A stretch of DNA of 64,000 nucleotides from the NCBI RefSeq assembly GCF_038024125.1, contig NZ_CP150662.1, positions 1,319,501 to 1,383,500 on the forward strand. The letters run 5' to 3'. Shown one piece after another: positions 41,729 through 50,292 of this stretch (positions are counted from its first letter, which is position 1; the number at the start of each line of letters is the position of its first letter). The stretch comes from Polaribacter gangjinensis. GTDB taxonomy: Bacteria > Bacteroidota > Bacteroidia > Flavobacteriales > Flavobacteriaceae. Below the pieces are notes generated by a model. That model was given only the letters and a program-made list of their open reading frames with translations, ran no database searches and was not told the origin of the DNA. Position numbers and translations under genes: made by a program.

Positions 41729-42112
41729 TTATAATTTCATATTCACTTTTTTTATGAATAGTATAATCATACTTATCCAACCAACAATTAAAAATAGGCC
41801 ACCCAAAGGCGTAATAAACCAAATTGATTTGGCTTGGATAGAGGTTAATTGAATGAGATAAATTGAGCCTGAAAAAAATAAAATTCCGAAGTAAAAAAAA
41901 GCATTTATTAGTTGTTTTTGTTTTGCTGAAATTCCATCAAAAATGGCAATAAATAACAACACAATTGCATGATACATTTGATAACGAACTGCAGTTTCAA
42001 AACTTTGTAATTGATCAAATGTGAGAATTTCTTTTAAAGCATGCGATCCAAAAGCACCTAATACAATCGCTGTAACTCCAAAAAAACAAGCGATAACTAA
42101 ATTTTTAAACAT
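41729..42112 (-). CDS. DUF423 small membrane protein
   Basis: 127 residues with four hydrophobic helices. ACFFGVTAIVLGAFGSHALKE at the start and YQMYHAIVLLFIA near residue 48 are the signature of DUF423 (YgdD-like) inner-membrane proteins. The function is unknown. It is divergent from the saccharopine dehydrogenase gene, with overlapping promoter elements. Confidence 0.9.
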   Translation of the reverse strand: MFKNLVIACFFGVTAIVLGAFGSHALKEILTFDQLQSFETAVRYQMYHAIVLLFIAIFDGISAKQKQLINAFFYFGILFFSGSIYLIQLTSIQAKSIWFITPLGGLFLIVGWISMIILFIKKVNMKL

Positions 42113-42148
42113 TTTAAAAGCTTTTTGTTAAATTTTAAACAATAATAG

Positions 42149-42156
42149 TATCTTCG
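42149..42156 (+). promoter_or_regulatory. Candidate promoter of the saccharopine dehydrogenase gene
   Basis: TATCTTCG (one mismatch) with TTG at 42125-42127 and a 21-base spacer, 27 bases before the ATG. Confidence 0.45.
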
Positions 42157-42164
42157 TAGGATTA

Positions 42165-42172
42165 CAAAAATA
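42165..42172 (-). promoter_or_regulatory. -7 box of the DUF423 gene
   Basis: TATTTTTG on the minus strand is a perfect match, 52 bases from the start codon. It lies within 10 bases of the divergent -7 box at 42149, so the two promoters compete for space. Confidence 0.5.
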
Positions 42173-42183
42173 CAGCTTTCTTT

Positions 42184-43554
42184 ATGAAAAATATTCTAAT
42201 TATTGGGGCAGGAAAATCGAGTTCATCGTTAATAATATATCTTTTAGAAAATTCTATCAAAGAAGATTTATTTATAACAATTGGTGATATTTCCATTGAA
42301 AATTCCTCAAAAATCATCAATAATCATTCAAGAGGAAAAGCGATTATTATGGATATTTTCAATGAAAATAACCGTAAAAAAGAAATTGAAAAAGCTGATT
42401 TGGTTATTTCTATGCTTCCTGCTTCATTGCATATTCAAGCTGCTAAAGACTGTTTAGAATTTAAAAAACATTTGGTTACTGCATCCTACATTTCAGATGA
42501 AATGAAATCTTTGGATGAGGTTGTGAAAAAAAATGGACTTATTTTTATGAATGAAATTGGTTTAGATCCAGGAATTGATCATATGAGTGCCATGAAAGTA
42601 ATTGATAACATCAAAAATAAAGGCGGAAAAATGTTGCTTTTTGAGTCGTTTTGTGGTGGTTTGGTAGCACCTGAAAGTGATACAAATTTATGGAATTATA
42701 AATTTACTTGGAATCCAAGAAACGTTGTTTTAGCTGGTCAAGGTGGAGCAGCCATGTTTATTCAAGAGGGAACTTATAAATACATTCCATATCACAAATT
42801 ATTTCGAAGAACGGAATTTTTATCCATCAATGAATATGGAAAATTTGAAGCGTATGCCAACAGAGATTCCTTAAAATATAGAAGTGTTTATGGTTTGGAT
42901 GATATTCCTACCATGTATAGAGGTACCATTAGAAGGGTTGGTTTTTCGAGAGCTTGGAATATTTTTGTACAATTAGGCATGACAGATGATTCTTACACAA
43001 TCGAAAATTCTGAACATATGAGTTACAGAGATTTTGTGAATTTATTTTTAGCCTATTCACCTTCAGATTCTGTAGAATTAAAATTGCGTTCATATTTAAA
43101 AATTGATCAAGATGATTTGATTTGGGAAAAATTAGTTGAGTTAGATATTTTCAATCCAAACAAAAAAATTGGTTTGAAAAATGCTACACCTGCTCAAATG
43201 TTGCAAAAAATCTTAGAAAATTCTTGGACTTTACAAGAAAATGACAAAGATATGATTGTAATGCAGCATCTTTTTGGATTTGAATTAAATGGAAAAAAAC
43301 AACAAATAGAAAGTAGTTTGGTAGTTTTAGGTGAAAATCAATCATTTACAGCAATGGCAAAAACAGTAGGATTGCCTGTTGCTATTGCAGCAATCAAAAT
43401 TCTAAAAAAGGAAATAACAACTCCTGGAGTTCAAATTCCCATTTCAAGAGAAGTATATGAACCAATTTTAAAAGAATTGGAGAAATGCGATATTAAATTT
43501 ATTGAAAAAGAAGTGCCTTATTTAGGATATAATCCAAACAATGTCATTGGATAA
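42184..43554 (+). CDS. Saccharopine dehydrogenase-like protein (lysine/saccharopine metabolism)
   Basis: 456 residues of the saccharopine reductase (LYS9-like) family. The Rossmann motif ILIIGAGKSSSSLI lies at residues 3-16, followed by DLVISMLPASLHIQAAKDCLE, MNEIGLDPGIDHMSAMKVID, and the catalytic domain with SFCGGLVAPESDTNLWNYKFTW in part. It oxidises saccharopine to glutamate and 2-aminoadipate semialdehyde in lysine breakdown, or runs the reverse. Lysine degradation suits the peptide-oriented setting. Its stop codon is immediately adjacent, with no base between, to the stop of the convergent methyltransferase gene. Confidence 0.88.
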   Translation: MKNILIIGAGKSSSSLIIYLLENSIKEDLFITIGDISIENSSKIINNHSRGKAIIMDIFNENNRKKEIEKADLVISMLPASLHIQAAKDCLEFKKHLVTASYISDEMKSLDEVVKKNGLIFMNEIGLDPGIDHMSAMKVIDNIKNKGGKMLLFESFCGGLVAPESDTNLWNYKFTWNPRNVVLAGQGGAAMFIQEGTYKYIPYHKLFRRTEFLSINEYGKFEAYANRDSLKYRSVYGLDDIPTMYRGTIRRVGFSRAWNIFVQLGMTDDSYTIENSEHMSYRDFVNLFLAYSPSDSVELKLRSYLKIDQDDLIWEKLVELDIFNPNKKIGLKNATPAQMLQKILENSWTLQENDKDMIVMQHLFGFELNGKKQQIESSLVVLGENQSFTAMAKTVGLPVAIAAIKILKKEITTPGVQIPISREVYEPILKELEKCDIKFIEKEVPYLGYNPNNVIG

Positions 43555-44280
43555 TTACATTTTTAGATAAAAATCTTTCGTCAAATTGATATAATCTGCT
43601 GTGTATTGATGACGTTCCATTTCAATAATCAAATAAGATTCTGTAACATCCTTTTTTTGAAAAGAAAAAGACAATAAACTTCTTTTCAATTCGGATGTTG
43701 GATTGCCTTGAACTCTGCAAACTTCATTCAAAAAGAATCCTTGATTGTTTGCGATTTTTACAAAATTTTCCTCTTCTTTAAATGGAATAATTACTGAAAA
43801 AACTCCTTCTTCTGCTAAAATTTTAGAAACACCCAATAATAAATTTTCAAAAGACAATGCACTTGTAAAACGTGCTTTAGTTCTGCTTTTAGAAGAAGTT
43901 TCAGCATTTTCAGTATAAAAAGGCGGATTTGAAACTATCAAATCATAAGTTTCTTCTTCGGATGAAATTTCATCAACAAATTCCTCAAATGAACAATGAT
44001 AACAATACAAACGATCTGCCCAATCTGATTTTTCAAAATTTTCAACAGATTGTTCATACGCATTTTCATCAATCTCAACAGCATCAATAGTTCCGGCATC
44101 AGAACGTTGTGCTAACATCAACGAAATTATTCCAGTTCCTGAGCCAATATCTAAAATTTTATCTGGTAAATTATCCAAAGAAGTCCAAGCACCCAATAAT
44201 ACAGCATCAGTGCCAACTTTCATTGAAGTTTTGTCTTGATGAATTGTAAATTCTTTGAATTGAAATGGCTTTTTAGACAT
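43555..44280 (-). CDS. trmN6: tRNA1(Val) (adenine(37)-N6)-methyltransferase-like
   Basis: 241 residues of the YfiC/TrmN6 class I methyltransferase family. FQFKEFTIHQDKTSMKVGTD at the N-terminus, SAM motif ILDIGSGTGIISLMLAQR at about 40-57, the amino-group methylation motif NPPFY near 120, and a KARF segment after it. It methylates A37 of a tRNA. It is monocistronic and tail-to-tail with the saccharopine dehydrogenase gene. Confidence 0.9.
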   Translation of the reverse strand: MSKKPFQFKEFTIHQDKTSMKVGTDAVLLGAWTSLDNLPDKILDIGSGTGIISLMLAQRSDAGTIDAVEIDENAYEQSVENFEKSDWADRLYCYHCSFEEFVDEISSEEETYDLIVSNPPFYTENAETSSKSRTKARFTSALSFENLLLGVSKILAEEGVFSVIIPFKEEENFVKIANNQGFFLNEVCRVQGNPTSELKRSLLSFSFQKKDVTESYLIIEMERHQYTADYINLTKDFYLKM

Positions 44281-44321
44281 AAAATTTGAAAATTAAAAAT
44301 AAAAAAATCCTTGATATTAAT

Positions 44322-44329
44322 TACTTTTG
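44322..44329 (+). promoter_or_regulatory. -7 box of the small lipoprotein gene
   Basis: TACTTTTG is a perfect match, 19 bases upstream of the ATG at 44349. Confidence 0.55.
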
Positions 44330-44348
44330 CTTATCAATATCAGTTAAA

Positions 44349-44762
44349 ATGAAAAAATTCTTTTTGTTTTTGTTACTTCTTGGTACAATTTCTTGTACAA
44401 CAACTTCCGATAATCCAGATTTACCTCAAAACAAGATTAATAATGTAGAAATTGTTTTTACAACTACCGAGCCAAATACTGATGAAATAATGATCACTTA
44501 TTATGACATTGCTAAAGCAGATAATGTTTCTGGACCACACAATTTCGTTTACGATAATGACGGAAAACCATTGCCATTAGTTCTAAAATTTGATGATTAC
44601 AAATATAAGTTTTTAGATGGTGAAGCTTTTCGAAATAATTTTAGCACATCTGAGTTAAGAGTTCAAATTTATGTCAATGGTGAACTTATTGTAGAGAGAT
44701 TTGATAGAGGAACAAGTACCACTTTTGCAACAGTAGATATCAGTTTTAGAATACTTAACTAA
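44349..44762 (+). CDS. Hypothetical lipoprotein
   Basis: 137 residues from the ATG at 44349. The open frame begins at 44286, but that part spans the promoter box. The start chosen gives a perfect lipoprotein signal: KKFFLFLLLLGTISC with the lipobox Cys at about 16. The mature part is a small Thr/Asp-rich beta domain (NVEIVFTTTEPNTDEIMITY; DRGTSTTFATVDISFRI) of a kind seen in many flavobacterial lipoproteins. No family is recognised. The next 140 bases (44763-44902) hold no gene that I can support. Confidence 0.75.
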   Translation: MKKFFLFLLLLGTISCTTTSDNPDLPQNKINNVEIVFTTTEPNTDEIMITYYDIAKADNVSGPHNFVYDNDGKPLPLVLKFDDYKYKFLDGEAFRNNFSTSELRVQIYVNGELIVERFDRGTSTTFATVDISFRILN

Positions 44763-44902
44763 AGTAAAATCAATTATCTTTTTTGTAAAATCATAAATGA
44801 ATACCTATAAATAACCGCTTTTAATCTTTTGAAATTGATAGTTTTTTTAGTAAAAAATCTAAAATCAACTAATTAAAATTTCAACATAATTTCATTAAAA
44901 AA

Positions 44903-45532
44903 TTATCCTTTAAACTTCAACCCCAAATGCACGACTTTTTTGGTTTCAAAAAATGGTTCGTCAAAATAATTGGTTAGATCGTAAATTGTTGCTGAGGTAT
45001 ATTTTTGCAATTCTTCTGTTAAATCACCTCCCTTTAAATATAAAATCCCATTTTTGAGTTCGTGATTTTGTTTTTTAGCTATTTTACCTTTTGTCCAATG
45101 CACAAAAGTTTCCATTTGCGCTACTGCTCTACTCACGATAAAATCATAGGTATCTTTTACTTCTTCTACTCTACAGTTGGAAGTTTTTACATTTTTCAAT
45201 CCCAAACCTGCAACAACTTCATCCACCACTTTTATTTTTTTTCCAATAGCGTCTACCAAATGAAAATGGGTTTCAGGAAAAAAAATTGCTAAAGGAATTC
45301 CAGGAAAACCACCTCCAGTTCCAACATCAATTATTTTTGCATTTGGTTGAAATTGCGTCACTTTTGCAATTCCTAACGAGTGAAGTACGTGTCTTAAATA
45401 CAACTCATCAATATCTTTTCTTGACACAACATTAATTTTCAAATTCCAATCTTGATATAAGTCCTGCAACTTTGTGTATTGTTCAATTTGCTGAGGAGTT
45501 AAATTTGTAAAATACTTTTGAATAATTTCCAT
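44903..45532 (-). CDS. rsmG: 16S rRNA (guanine(527)-N7)-methyltransferase RsmG
   Basis: 209 residues from the chosen start. It methylates G527 of 16S rRNA. The conserved LYQDWNLKINVVSRKD, ELYLRHVLHSLGIA, SAM motif IIDVGTGGGFPGIPLAI and the later FIVSRAVAQM are present. The frame runs 7 codons further upstream to a TTG at 45553, but that codon lies in a perfect -7 box. The ATG at 45532 therefore begins the protein (EIIQKYFTNLTPQQ). Confidence 0.95.
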   Translation of the reverse strand: MEIIQKYFTNLTPQQIEQYTKLQDLYQDWNLKINVVSRKDIDELYLRHVLHSLGIAKVTQFQPNAKIIDVGTGGGFPGIPLAIFFPETHFHLVDAIGKKIKVVDEVVAGLGLKNVKTSNCRVEEVKDTYDFIVSRAVAQMETFVHWTKGKIAKKQNHELKNGILYLKGGDLTEELQKYTSATIYDLTNYFDEPFFETKKVVHLGLKFKG

Positions 45533-45550
45533 AAAAATCGAATAGAAGCA

Positions 45551-45558
45551 CAAAAATA
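45551..45558 (-). promoter_or_regulatory. -7 box of rsmG
   Basis: TATTTTTG on the minus strand is a perfect match, 18 bases upstream of the ATG. Confidence 0.6.
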
Positions 45559-45597
45559 GTTACTATTTTCATACAATTAGTAAGAATTTTATTCGTT

Positions 45598-45631
45598 TTG
45601 TATTTAGTGTATACCAAAATGCATATTTTTG
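45598..45631 (+). promoter_or_regulatory. Promoter of the desaturase-aminotransferase genes
   Basis: TTG at 45598-45600, a 23-base spacer, and TATTTTTG (perfect) at 45624-45631, 17 bases before the ATG. This is one of the best promoter matches in the window. Confidence 0.65.
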
Positions 45632-45648
45632 CAATCTAATATTTATTA

Positions 45649-46740
45649 ATGAGTACTATAAACTTTTCTAGAGTTGACAACGCAAAATTCTTTAAAACTC
45701 TAAACAAACGTGTAAACGATTATTTCAAAGAAAACAATCTTAAAAAAACAGGAAATTGGAAATTATACAGTAAAGCAATCATTATGTTTTTACTTTTTTT
45801 AGTTCCTTTCATTCTTATTTTAACAGTTTCAATGTCACAATGGTTAATGATTCTCATGGTAGTTATTACTGGAATTGGTATGGCTGGAGTGGGTATGAAT
45901 GTGATGCATGATAGCAATCATGAATCTTTTTCGAGCAAAAAATGGGTAAATAAATTGATGGGAAGTAGTATTTACATTCTTGCTGGTAATGTGTACAATT
46001 GGAAAGTTCAGCACAATGTATTACATCATACATTTACCAATATCAAAGACCATGATGAAGATATTGATGCTGGAAGAATTATTCGTTTTTCTCAGCATTC
46101 TAAATGGTTTAAAATTCATCAAATTCAAAAATACTATTCAATTTTTTTATACGGATTATTAACCATCAACTGGGCAATAACAACCGATATCAAACAAATG
46201 CACAGGTATTTGAAAAGAAAACTTTCTTATGGAGAGTTTCCAAATCCTGCTACTGAATGGACGAAATTGGTTATCTCAAAATTGGTCTATTATTCACTTT
46301 GGATTGTATTACCGATTGCTGTTTTAGATATCGCTTGGTGGAAAGTATTGGTAGGATTTTTTGTGATGCATTACACAGCAGGGATGATTTTGAGTTTGGT
46401 TTTTCAATTGGCTCATATCGTTCCAAAAACTATCATGCCAATTCCTGATGAAAATGGAAATTTAGAGCATACTTGGGCAGTCCATCAATTATACACAACT
46501 GCAAACTTTGCGCCCAGTAATTGGTTGGTAAACTTCTATACAGGAGGTTTAAATCATCAAGTTGAACATCATATTTTTCCACATATTTCTCATGTTCATT
46601 ATGACAAATTAGCTAAAATTGTCAAAGAAACTGCCAAAGAATTTAATTTGCCTTATAATGAGTACGAAACTACACGCAAAGCCATTTTTGAGCATTTTAG
46701 ACACCTAGGAGTTTTAGGAAAAAAACCAGAATTAGCATAA
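45649..46740 (+). CDS. Membrane fatty acid desaturase
   Basis: A 363-residue di-iron integral membrane desaturase. The three histidine boxes are HDSNH (about residue 86), HNVLHH (about 121) and QVEHH (about 304), between four hydrophobic segments. The third box starting with Gln is typical of the front-end/linoleoyl-CoA type desaturases. It introduces double bases of unsaturation into membrane lipids, useful for cold adaptation. No ferredoxin or cytochrome b5 domain is fused. It is followed after 22 bases by the aspartate aminotransferase gene, perhaps co-transcribed. Confidence 0.92.
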   Translation: MSTINFSRVDNAKFFKTLNKRVNDYFKENNLKKTGNWKLYSKAIIMFLLFLVPFILILTVSMSQWLMILMVVITGIGMAGVGMNVMHDSNHESFSSKKWVNKLMGSSIYILAGNVYNWKVQHNVLHHTFTNIKDHDEDIDAGRIIRFSQHSKWFKIHQIQKYYSIFLYGLLTINWAITTDIKQMHRYLKRKLSYGEFPNPATEWTKLVISKLVYYSLWIVLPIAVLDIAWWKVLVGFFVMHYTAGMILSLVFQLAHIVPKTIMPIPDENGNLEHTWAVHQLYTTANFAPSNWLVNFYTGGLNHQVEHHIFPHISHVHYDKLAKIVKETAKEFNLPYNEYETTRKAIFEHFRHLGVLGKKPELA

Positions 46741-46762
46741 CTTAAATAATTTTTTTATAAAA

Positions 46763-47950
46763 ATGTCACATCCATTATCGGACAGAATTAACAGTTTACC
46801 TGTTTCTGAAACATTAGCCATGGCTGCTAAAGCAAGAGAATTAAGAGCAGCAGGAAAAGATATTATCGGATTAAGTTTAGGAGAACCAGATTTTAACACT
46901 CCTGATTTTATCAAAGATGCAGCTATTGAAGCCATCAATCAAAATTACAATTCATATTCACCAGTTGATGGATATGTAGAATTGAAAGAAGCCATTTGCA
47001 CGAAATTTAAACGTGATAATGATTTGACTTATAAACCAAGTCAAATTGTTGTTTCTACAGGCGCAAAACAATCTATTGCAAATGTTGCTCAAGTATTATT
47101 AAATCCTGGTGATGAAGTAATTTTACCTGCACCTTATTGGGTTAGTTATTCAGCAATTGCAACTTTATGTGAGGCTATTTCTATTGAAATTCCCTCAACA
47201 ATTGAAACGAATTTCAAAATTACACCAGCGCAATTAGAAGCTGCCATTACACCAAAAACAAAAATGGTATTTTTTAATTCACCAAATAATCCAAGTGGTA
47301 CTATTTATACAGAAGCTGAGTATAGAGCATTTGCTGAAGTTTTAGAAAAACATCCAAATATCTATATTCTGTCTGATGAAATTTACGAACACATCAATTA
47401 TGATGTAAAACCTTTCAGTTTTGCAGCCATTGAAAGTATGTACGATAGAACAATCACTGTAAATGGTTTGGCAAAAGCATTCGCTATGACAGGCTGGAGA
47501 ATTGGATATCTTGGAGCCCCTGAGTGGATTGCAAAAGCATGTACAAAAATGCAAGGGCAAATTACATCCGGAACAAACTGTATCGCACAAAGAGCGGCAA
47601 TTACAGCAGTTTTAGCTCCTGTTGAAAAAATTCAATTTATGGTGGAAGAGTTTAAAACTCGAAGAAACATCATCGTTGATTTATTGAATGAAATTCCTGG
47701 TTTTAAAATTAATATTCCTGATGGGGCATTTTATGTTTTCCCAGATGTTTCTGCATTTATAGGCAAAACAATTGATGGATACACAATCAACAATGCAGGA
47801 GATTTCTCCATGTTTTTATTAGAAAAAGCTAATGTAGCAACAGTTAGTGGTGAAGCGTTTGGCGCTGCAAATTGTATAAGAATCTCTTATGCAGCTTCAG
47901 AAAGCCAAATTAGAGAAGCCATGAAAAGAATTAAAGTAGCAGTTAGCTAA
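46763..47950 (+). CDS. Aspartate aminotransferase (class I PLP-dependent)
   Basis: 395 residues. Family blocks: IIGLSLGEPDFNTPDFI, YSPVDGYVELKEAI, FFNSPNNPSGTIYT, YILSDEIYEHINYD, and the PLP-lysine segment NGLAKAFAMTGWRIGYLGAP, with Lys at about 236. The closing CIRISYAAS contains the substrate-binding Arg. It exchanges amino groups between aspartate and 2-oxoglutarate and so supplies oxaloacetate for PckA. A strong terminator follows. Confidence 0.94.
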   Translation: MSHPLSDRINSLPVSETLAMAAKARELRAAGKDIIGLSLGEPDFNTPDFIKDAAIEAINQNYNSYSPVDGYVELKEAICTKFKRDNDLTYKPSQIVVSTGAKQSIANVAQVLLNPGDEVILPAPYWVSYSAIATLCEAISIEIPSTIETNFKITPAQLEAAITPKTKMVFFNSPNNPSGTIYTEAEYRAFAEVLEKHPNIYILSDEIYEHINYDVKPFSFAAIESMYDRTITVNGLAKAFAMTGWRIGYLGAPEWIAKACTKMQGQITSGTNCIAQRAAITAVLAPVEKIQFMVEEFKTRRNIIVDLLNEIPGFKINIPDGAFYVFPDVSAFIGKTIDGYTINNAGDFSMFLLEKANVATVSGEAFGAANCIRISYAASESQIREAMKRIKVAVS

Positions 47951-47970
47951 AACATACAGACTTCCTTTAA

Positions 47971-47998
47971 AAAATCTCATAGTTTCCTATGAGATTTT
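47971..47998. terminator. Bidirectional terminator
   Basis: The 12-bp perfect stem AAAATCTCATAG / CTATGAGATTTT has a 4-base loop, then T residues. It ends at the stop codon of the convergent 70-residue gene. Confidence 0.85.
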
Positions 47999-47999
47999 T

Positions 48000-48212
48000 T
48001 TATGCCACTATTATAAAAATGGCAACTAAAATGAAGGAAACTCTTAAAATCTCAACAGTACTGTTTAATGAATTTGCATACTGATATAAGATAGATTCTT
48101 TGATTCTCGATAAAGAGTCAGCTTTCATATTTCTGATATTATTTCTAATTTCTCTTTTATAAGATGATGTTAAAATACCTCTTTCTATCGGGGATAAATG
48201 TGTTGATTTCAT
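48000..48212 (-). CDS. Small hypothetical protein with C-terminal membrane helix
   Basis: 70 residues. A basic, helical N-terminal part (SPIERGILTSSYKREIRNNI) is followed by a single C-terminal hydrophobic segment (ILRVSFILVAIFIIVA). This is a tail-anchored layout with the charged part in the cytoplasm. No family is recognised. It has its own perfect -7 box and terminator and is separated from ftsZ by the dcw terminator, so it is not part of that operon. Confidence 0.6.
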   Translation of the reverse strand: MKSTHLSPIERGILTSSYKREIRNNIRNMKADSLSRIKESILYQYANSLNSTVEILRVSFILVAIFIIVA

Positions 48213-48250
48213 GATTTTGTATATTGATTGATTGTAAATTTAGACGACAT

Positions 48251-48258
48251 CAAAAATA
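48251..48258 (-). promoter_or_regulatory. -7 box of the 70-residue protein gene
   Basis: TATTTTTG on the minus strand is a perfect match, 38 bases upstream of the start codon. Confidence 0.5.
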
Positions 48259-48301
48259 AATTGTTACAAAATGAAGTTTTGAGAATCAACAAATTAGAAA
48301 T

Positions 48302-48332
48302 AAAAAAAATCACATCCTTTTGAGATGTGATT
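48302..48332 (-). terminator. Terminator of the dcw operon
   Basis: The 9-bp perfect stem AATCACATC / GATGTGATT has a 7-base loop and, on the minus strand, is followed by about eight T residues, 28 bases beyond the ftsZ stop. Confidence 0.88.
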
Positions 48333-48359
48333 TTAATAATTGAAATTTGATTGGGAAAA

Positions 48360-50225
48360 TTAATCTACATTATCGTGTAAAAAAGAATTATTCGATTTAA
48401 AATTCAAATCTTCAGATTCTTTTTTTAACGTAGGTTCTGTTTTACTTATAGGTGAATTTCTTCCCACATCAATACCATTTCTTAAAAAAGCAGGTTCGCG
48501 TTCAATTTCATCAACGTTTTTGTTATATTTTTCGTTGAATTTATGATTGAAACTTTTCATTTTACTACGTCTGTCATCAGCTCTTTTAGCTAATTCAGCA
48601 ATCGTTAAACTCAATGGAGAAATTTCTTCACTGTCAGTTTCAATTTGATTGATTTCTGATTGTTTAGCTGTTTTTAAAGTAAATCCGAAAGCATCTTCTT
48701 CCAATTCTTTTTTAGCGGTAATATTCGAACTTTTAGAAATTGTTGGTTTCACATCAAAATCTTCTAAAACATGTCTTTTAAAAGTAATTTCTTGAGCACC
48801 AAAAACCTCAATTTCGTTGATATTTCTTTGATTATCAATTTTCGGACTTTCTTTTTCTGCTTTAATTTCTGTAAAAGAATTCAGAGGAAATTCAAAAATT
48901 AATTCTTGTGAAATTTCATCTTCTTTAAATTCAGATTTCACTTCTTTTTTTGGAGCTTCTGTAATGAAAAAATCATCATCAGAAATAAATTCTAAGGCAA
49001 TTTCTTCGTAAACAACAGGAATTTCAGCTATGATATTAGAAGTTGGAATCAAATCCATTTTTGGCAATTCATCTTCAGTATCCTCTAACACATAAGTCAC
49101 TTTTTGCTCATTTACTACAGGCTCGGGTTCGTTTAAAGAAGGTGCTTTTGTAAGTGTTTTCTCACCAAAATTATAGGTTGCTTTTTGCTCATCCTCTAAA
49201 GTGTGAATGATTTTTTTTGCCTCAGTATTTGTGATCGCACTTTGTTGATCGAGTGCAAAACCTGTTGCAACAACTGTTAAAGAAATAGCTTCTCCTAGTT
49301 CATCATCTTCTCCAATACCCATGATAATATTAGCATCATAGCCAGCTTCTGTCTGAATATATTCGTTAATTTCTCCTATTTCATCCAAAGTAACTTCGGA
49401 TGTTCCAGAAACAATTAATAGCAATACATTTTTAGCTCCTGTGATTTTATTATCGTTCAATAACGGAGAGTCAAGTGCTTTTACAATGGCGTTTTTTGCC
49501 CTGTTCTTACCTTCTTCTTTTGCAGAACCCATGATCGCTGTTCCACTATTTGAAAGCACGGTTTTTGCATCGTGCAAATCGATATTTTGCTTGTAGTGAT
49601 GTGTAATTACTTCAGCAATTCCTCTTGAAGCAGTTGACAAAACTTCGTCTGCTTTAGAAAATCCTGCTTTAAAACCCAAATTTCCATAAACTTCACGCAA
49701 TTTATTGTTGTTGATAACAATCAATGAATCAACATTTTTTCGCAATTGATCGATACCAATTTGAGCTTGATTTGAGCGCATTCTTCCCTCAAACTGAAAT
49801 GGCATTGTAACAATTCCTACTGTTAAAATATCCATATCTTTCGCAATTTTTGCGATGATTGGTGCAGCACCTGTTCCTGTGCCACCTCCCATTCCTGCAG
49901 TGATAAATACCATTTTTGTTTGGGTATTTAACATTTGCTGAATTTCTTGAATACTTTCTTTAGCTGCTTGTTCTCCAATTTCTGGATTTGCACCTGCACC
50001 TAACCCAGAGGTTAAATTGGCACCTAATTGAATTTTGTTAGGAACTGGACTGTTTTCAAGGGCTTGTGCATCTGTATTACAGATTACAAAATCAACACCT
50101 TTGATGTTTTGGGTGAACATGTGATTTACTGCATTGCTTCCACCACCACCAACACCAATTACTTTAATAGTGTTAGACTGTGTTTTTGGCATGTCAAATA
50201 AAATGTTATCAAATTCTGCGCTCAT
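48360..50225 (-). CDS. ftsZ: Cell division protein FtsZ
   Basis: 621 residues. The tubulin-like GTPase of the Z ring. Residues 20-330 hold the GTPase and T7-loop domains, with the nucleotide motif GGGTGTG at 113-119, [13 protein letters not shown] near 25, and NADEV-loop region [10 protein letters not shown] very long, acidic, low-complexity linker of about 250 residues follows, as usual in Bacteroidota. The extreme C-terminus ([10 protein letters not shown], preceded by [12 protein letters not shown]) carries the short conserved peptide that would bind Fts[14 protein letters not shown]. It is last gene of the dcw operon, 67 bases after ftsA. Confidence 0.96.
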   Translation of the reverse strand: MSAEFDNILFDMPKTQSNTIKVIGVGGGGSNAVNHMFTQNIKGVDFVICNTDAQALENSPVPNKIQLGANLTSGLGAGANPEIGEQAAKESIQEIQQMLNTQTKMVFITAGMGGGTGTGAAPIIAKIAKDMDILTVGIVTMPFQFEGRMRSNQAQIGIDQLRKNVDSLIVINNNKLREVYGNLGFKAGFSKADEVLSTASRGIAEVITHHYKQNIDLHDAKTVLSNSGTAIMGSAKEEGKNRAKNAIVKALDSPLLNDNKITGAKNVLLLIVSGTSEVTLDEIGEINEYIQTEAGYDANIIMGIGEDDELGEAISLTVVATGFALDQQSAITNTEAKKIIHTLEDEQKATYNFGEKTLTKAPSLNEPEPVVNEQKVTYVLEDTEDELPKMDLIPTSNIIAEIPVVYEEIALEFISDDDFFITEAPKKEVKSEFKEDEISQELIFEFPLNSFTEIKAEKESPKIDNQRNINEIEVFGAQEITFKRHVLEDFDVKPTISKSSNITAKKELEEDAFGFTLKTAKQSEINQIETDSEEISPLSLTIAELAKRADDRRSKMKSFNHKFNEKYNKNVDEIEREPAFLRNGIDVGRNSPISKTEPTLKKESEDLNFKSNNSFLHDNVD

Positions 50226-50292
50226 AATAACGTATCTATTTTTGGGTTTTTATTATTGTTTGTTTTCTTTACTGTATTGTTTTTTGAGTGAA

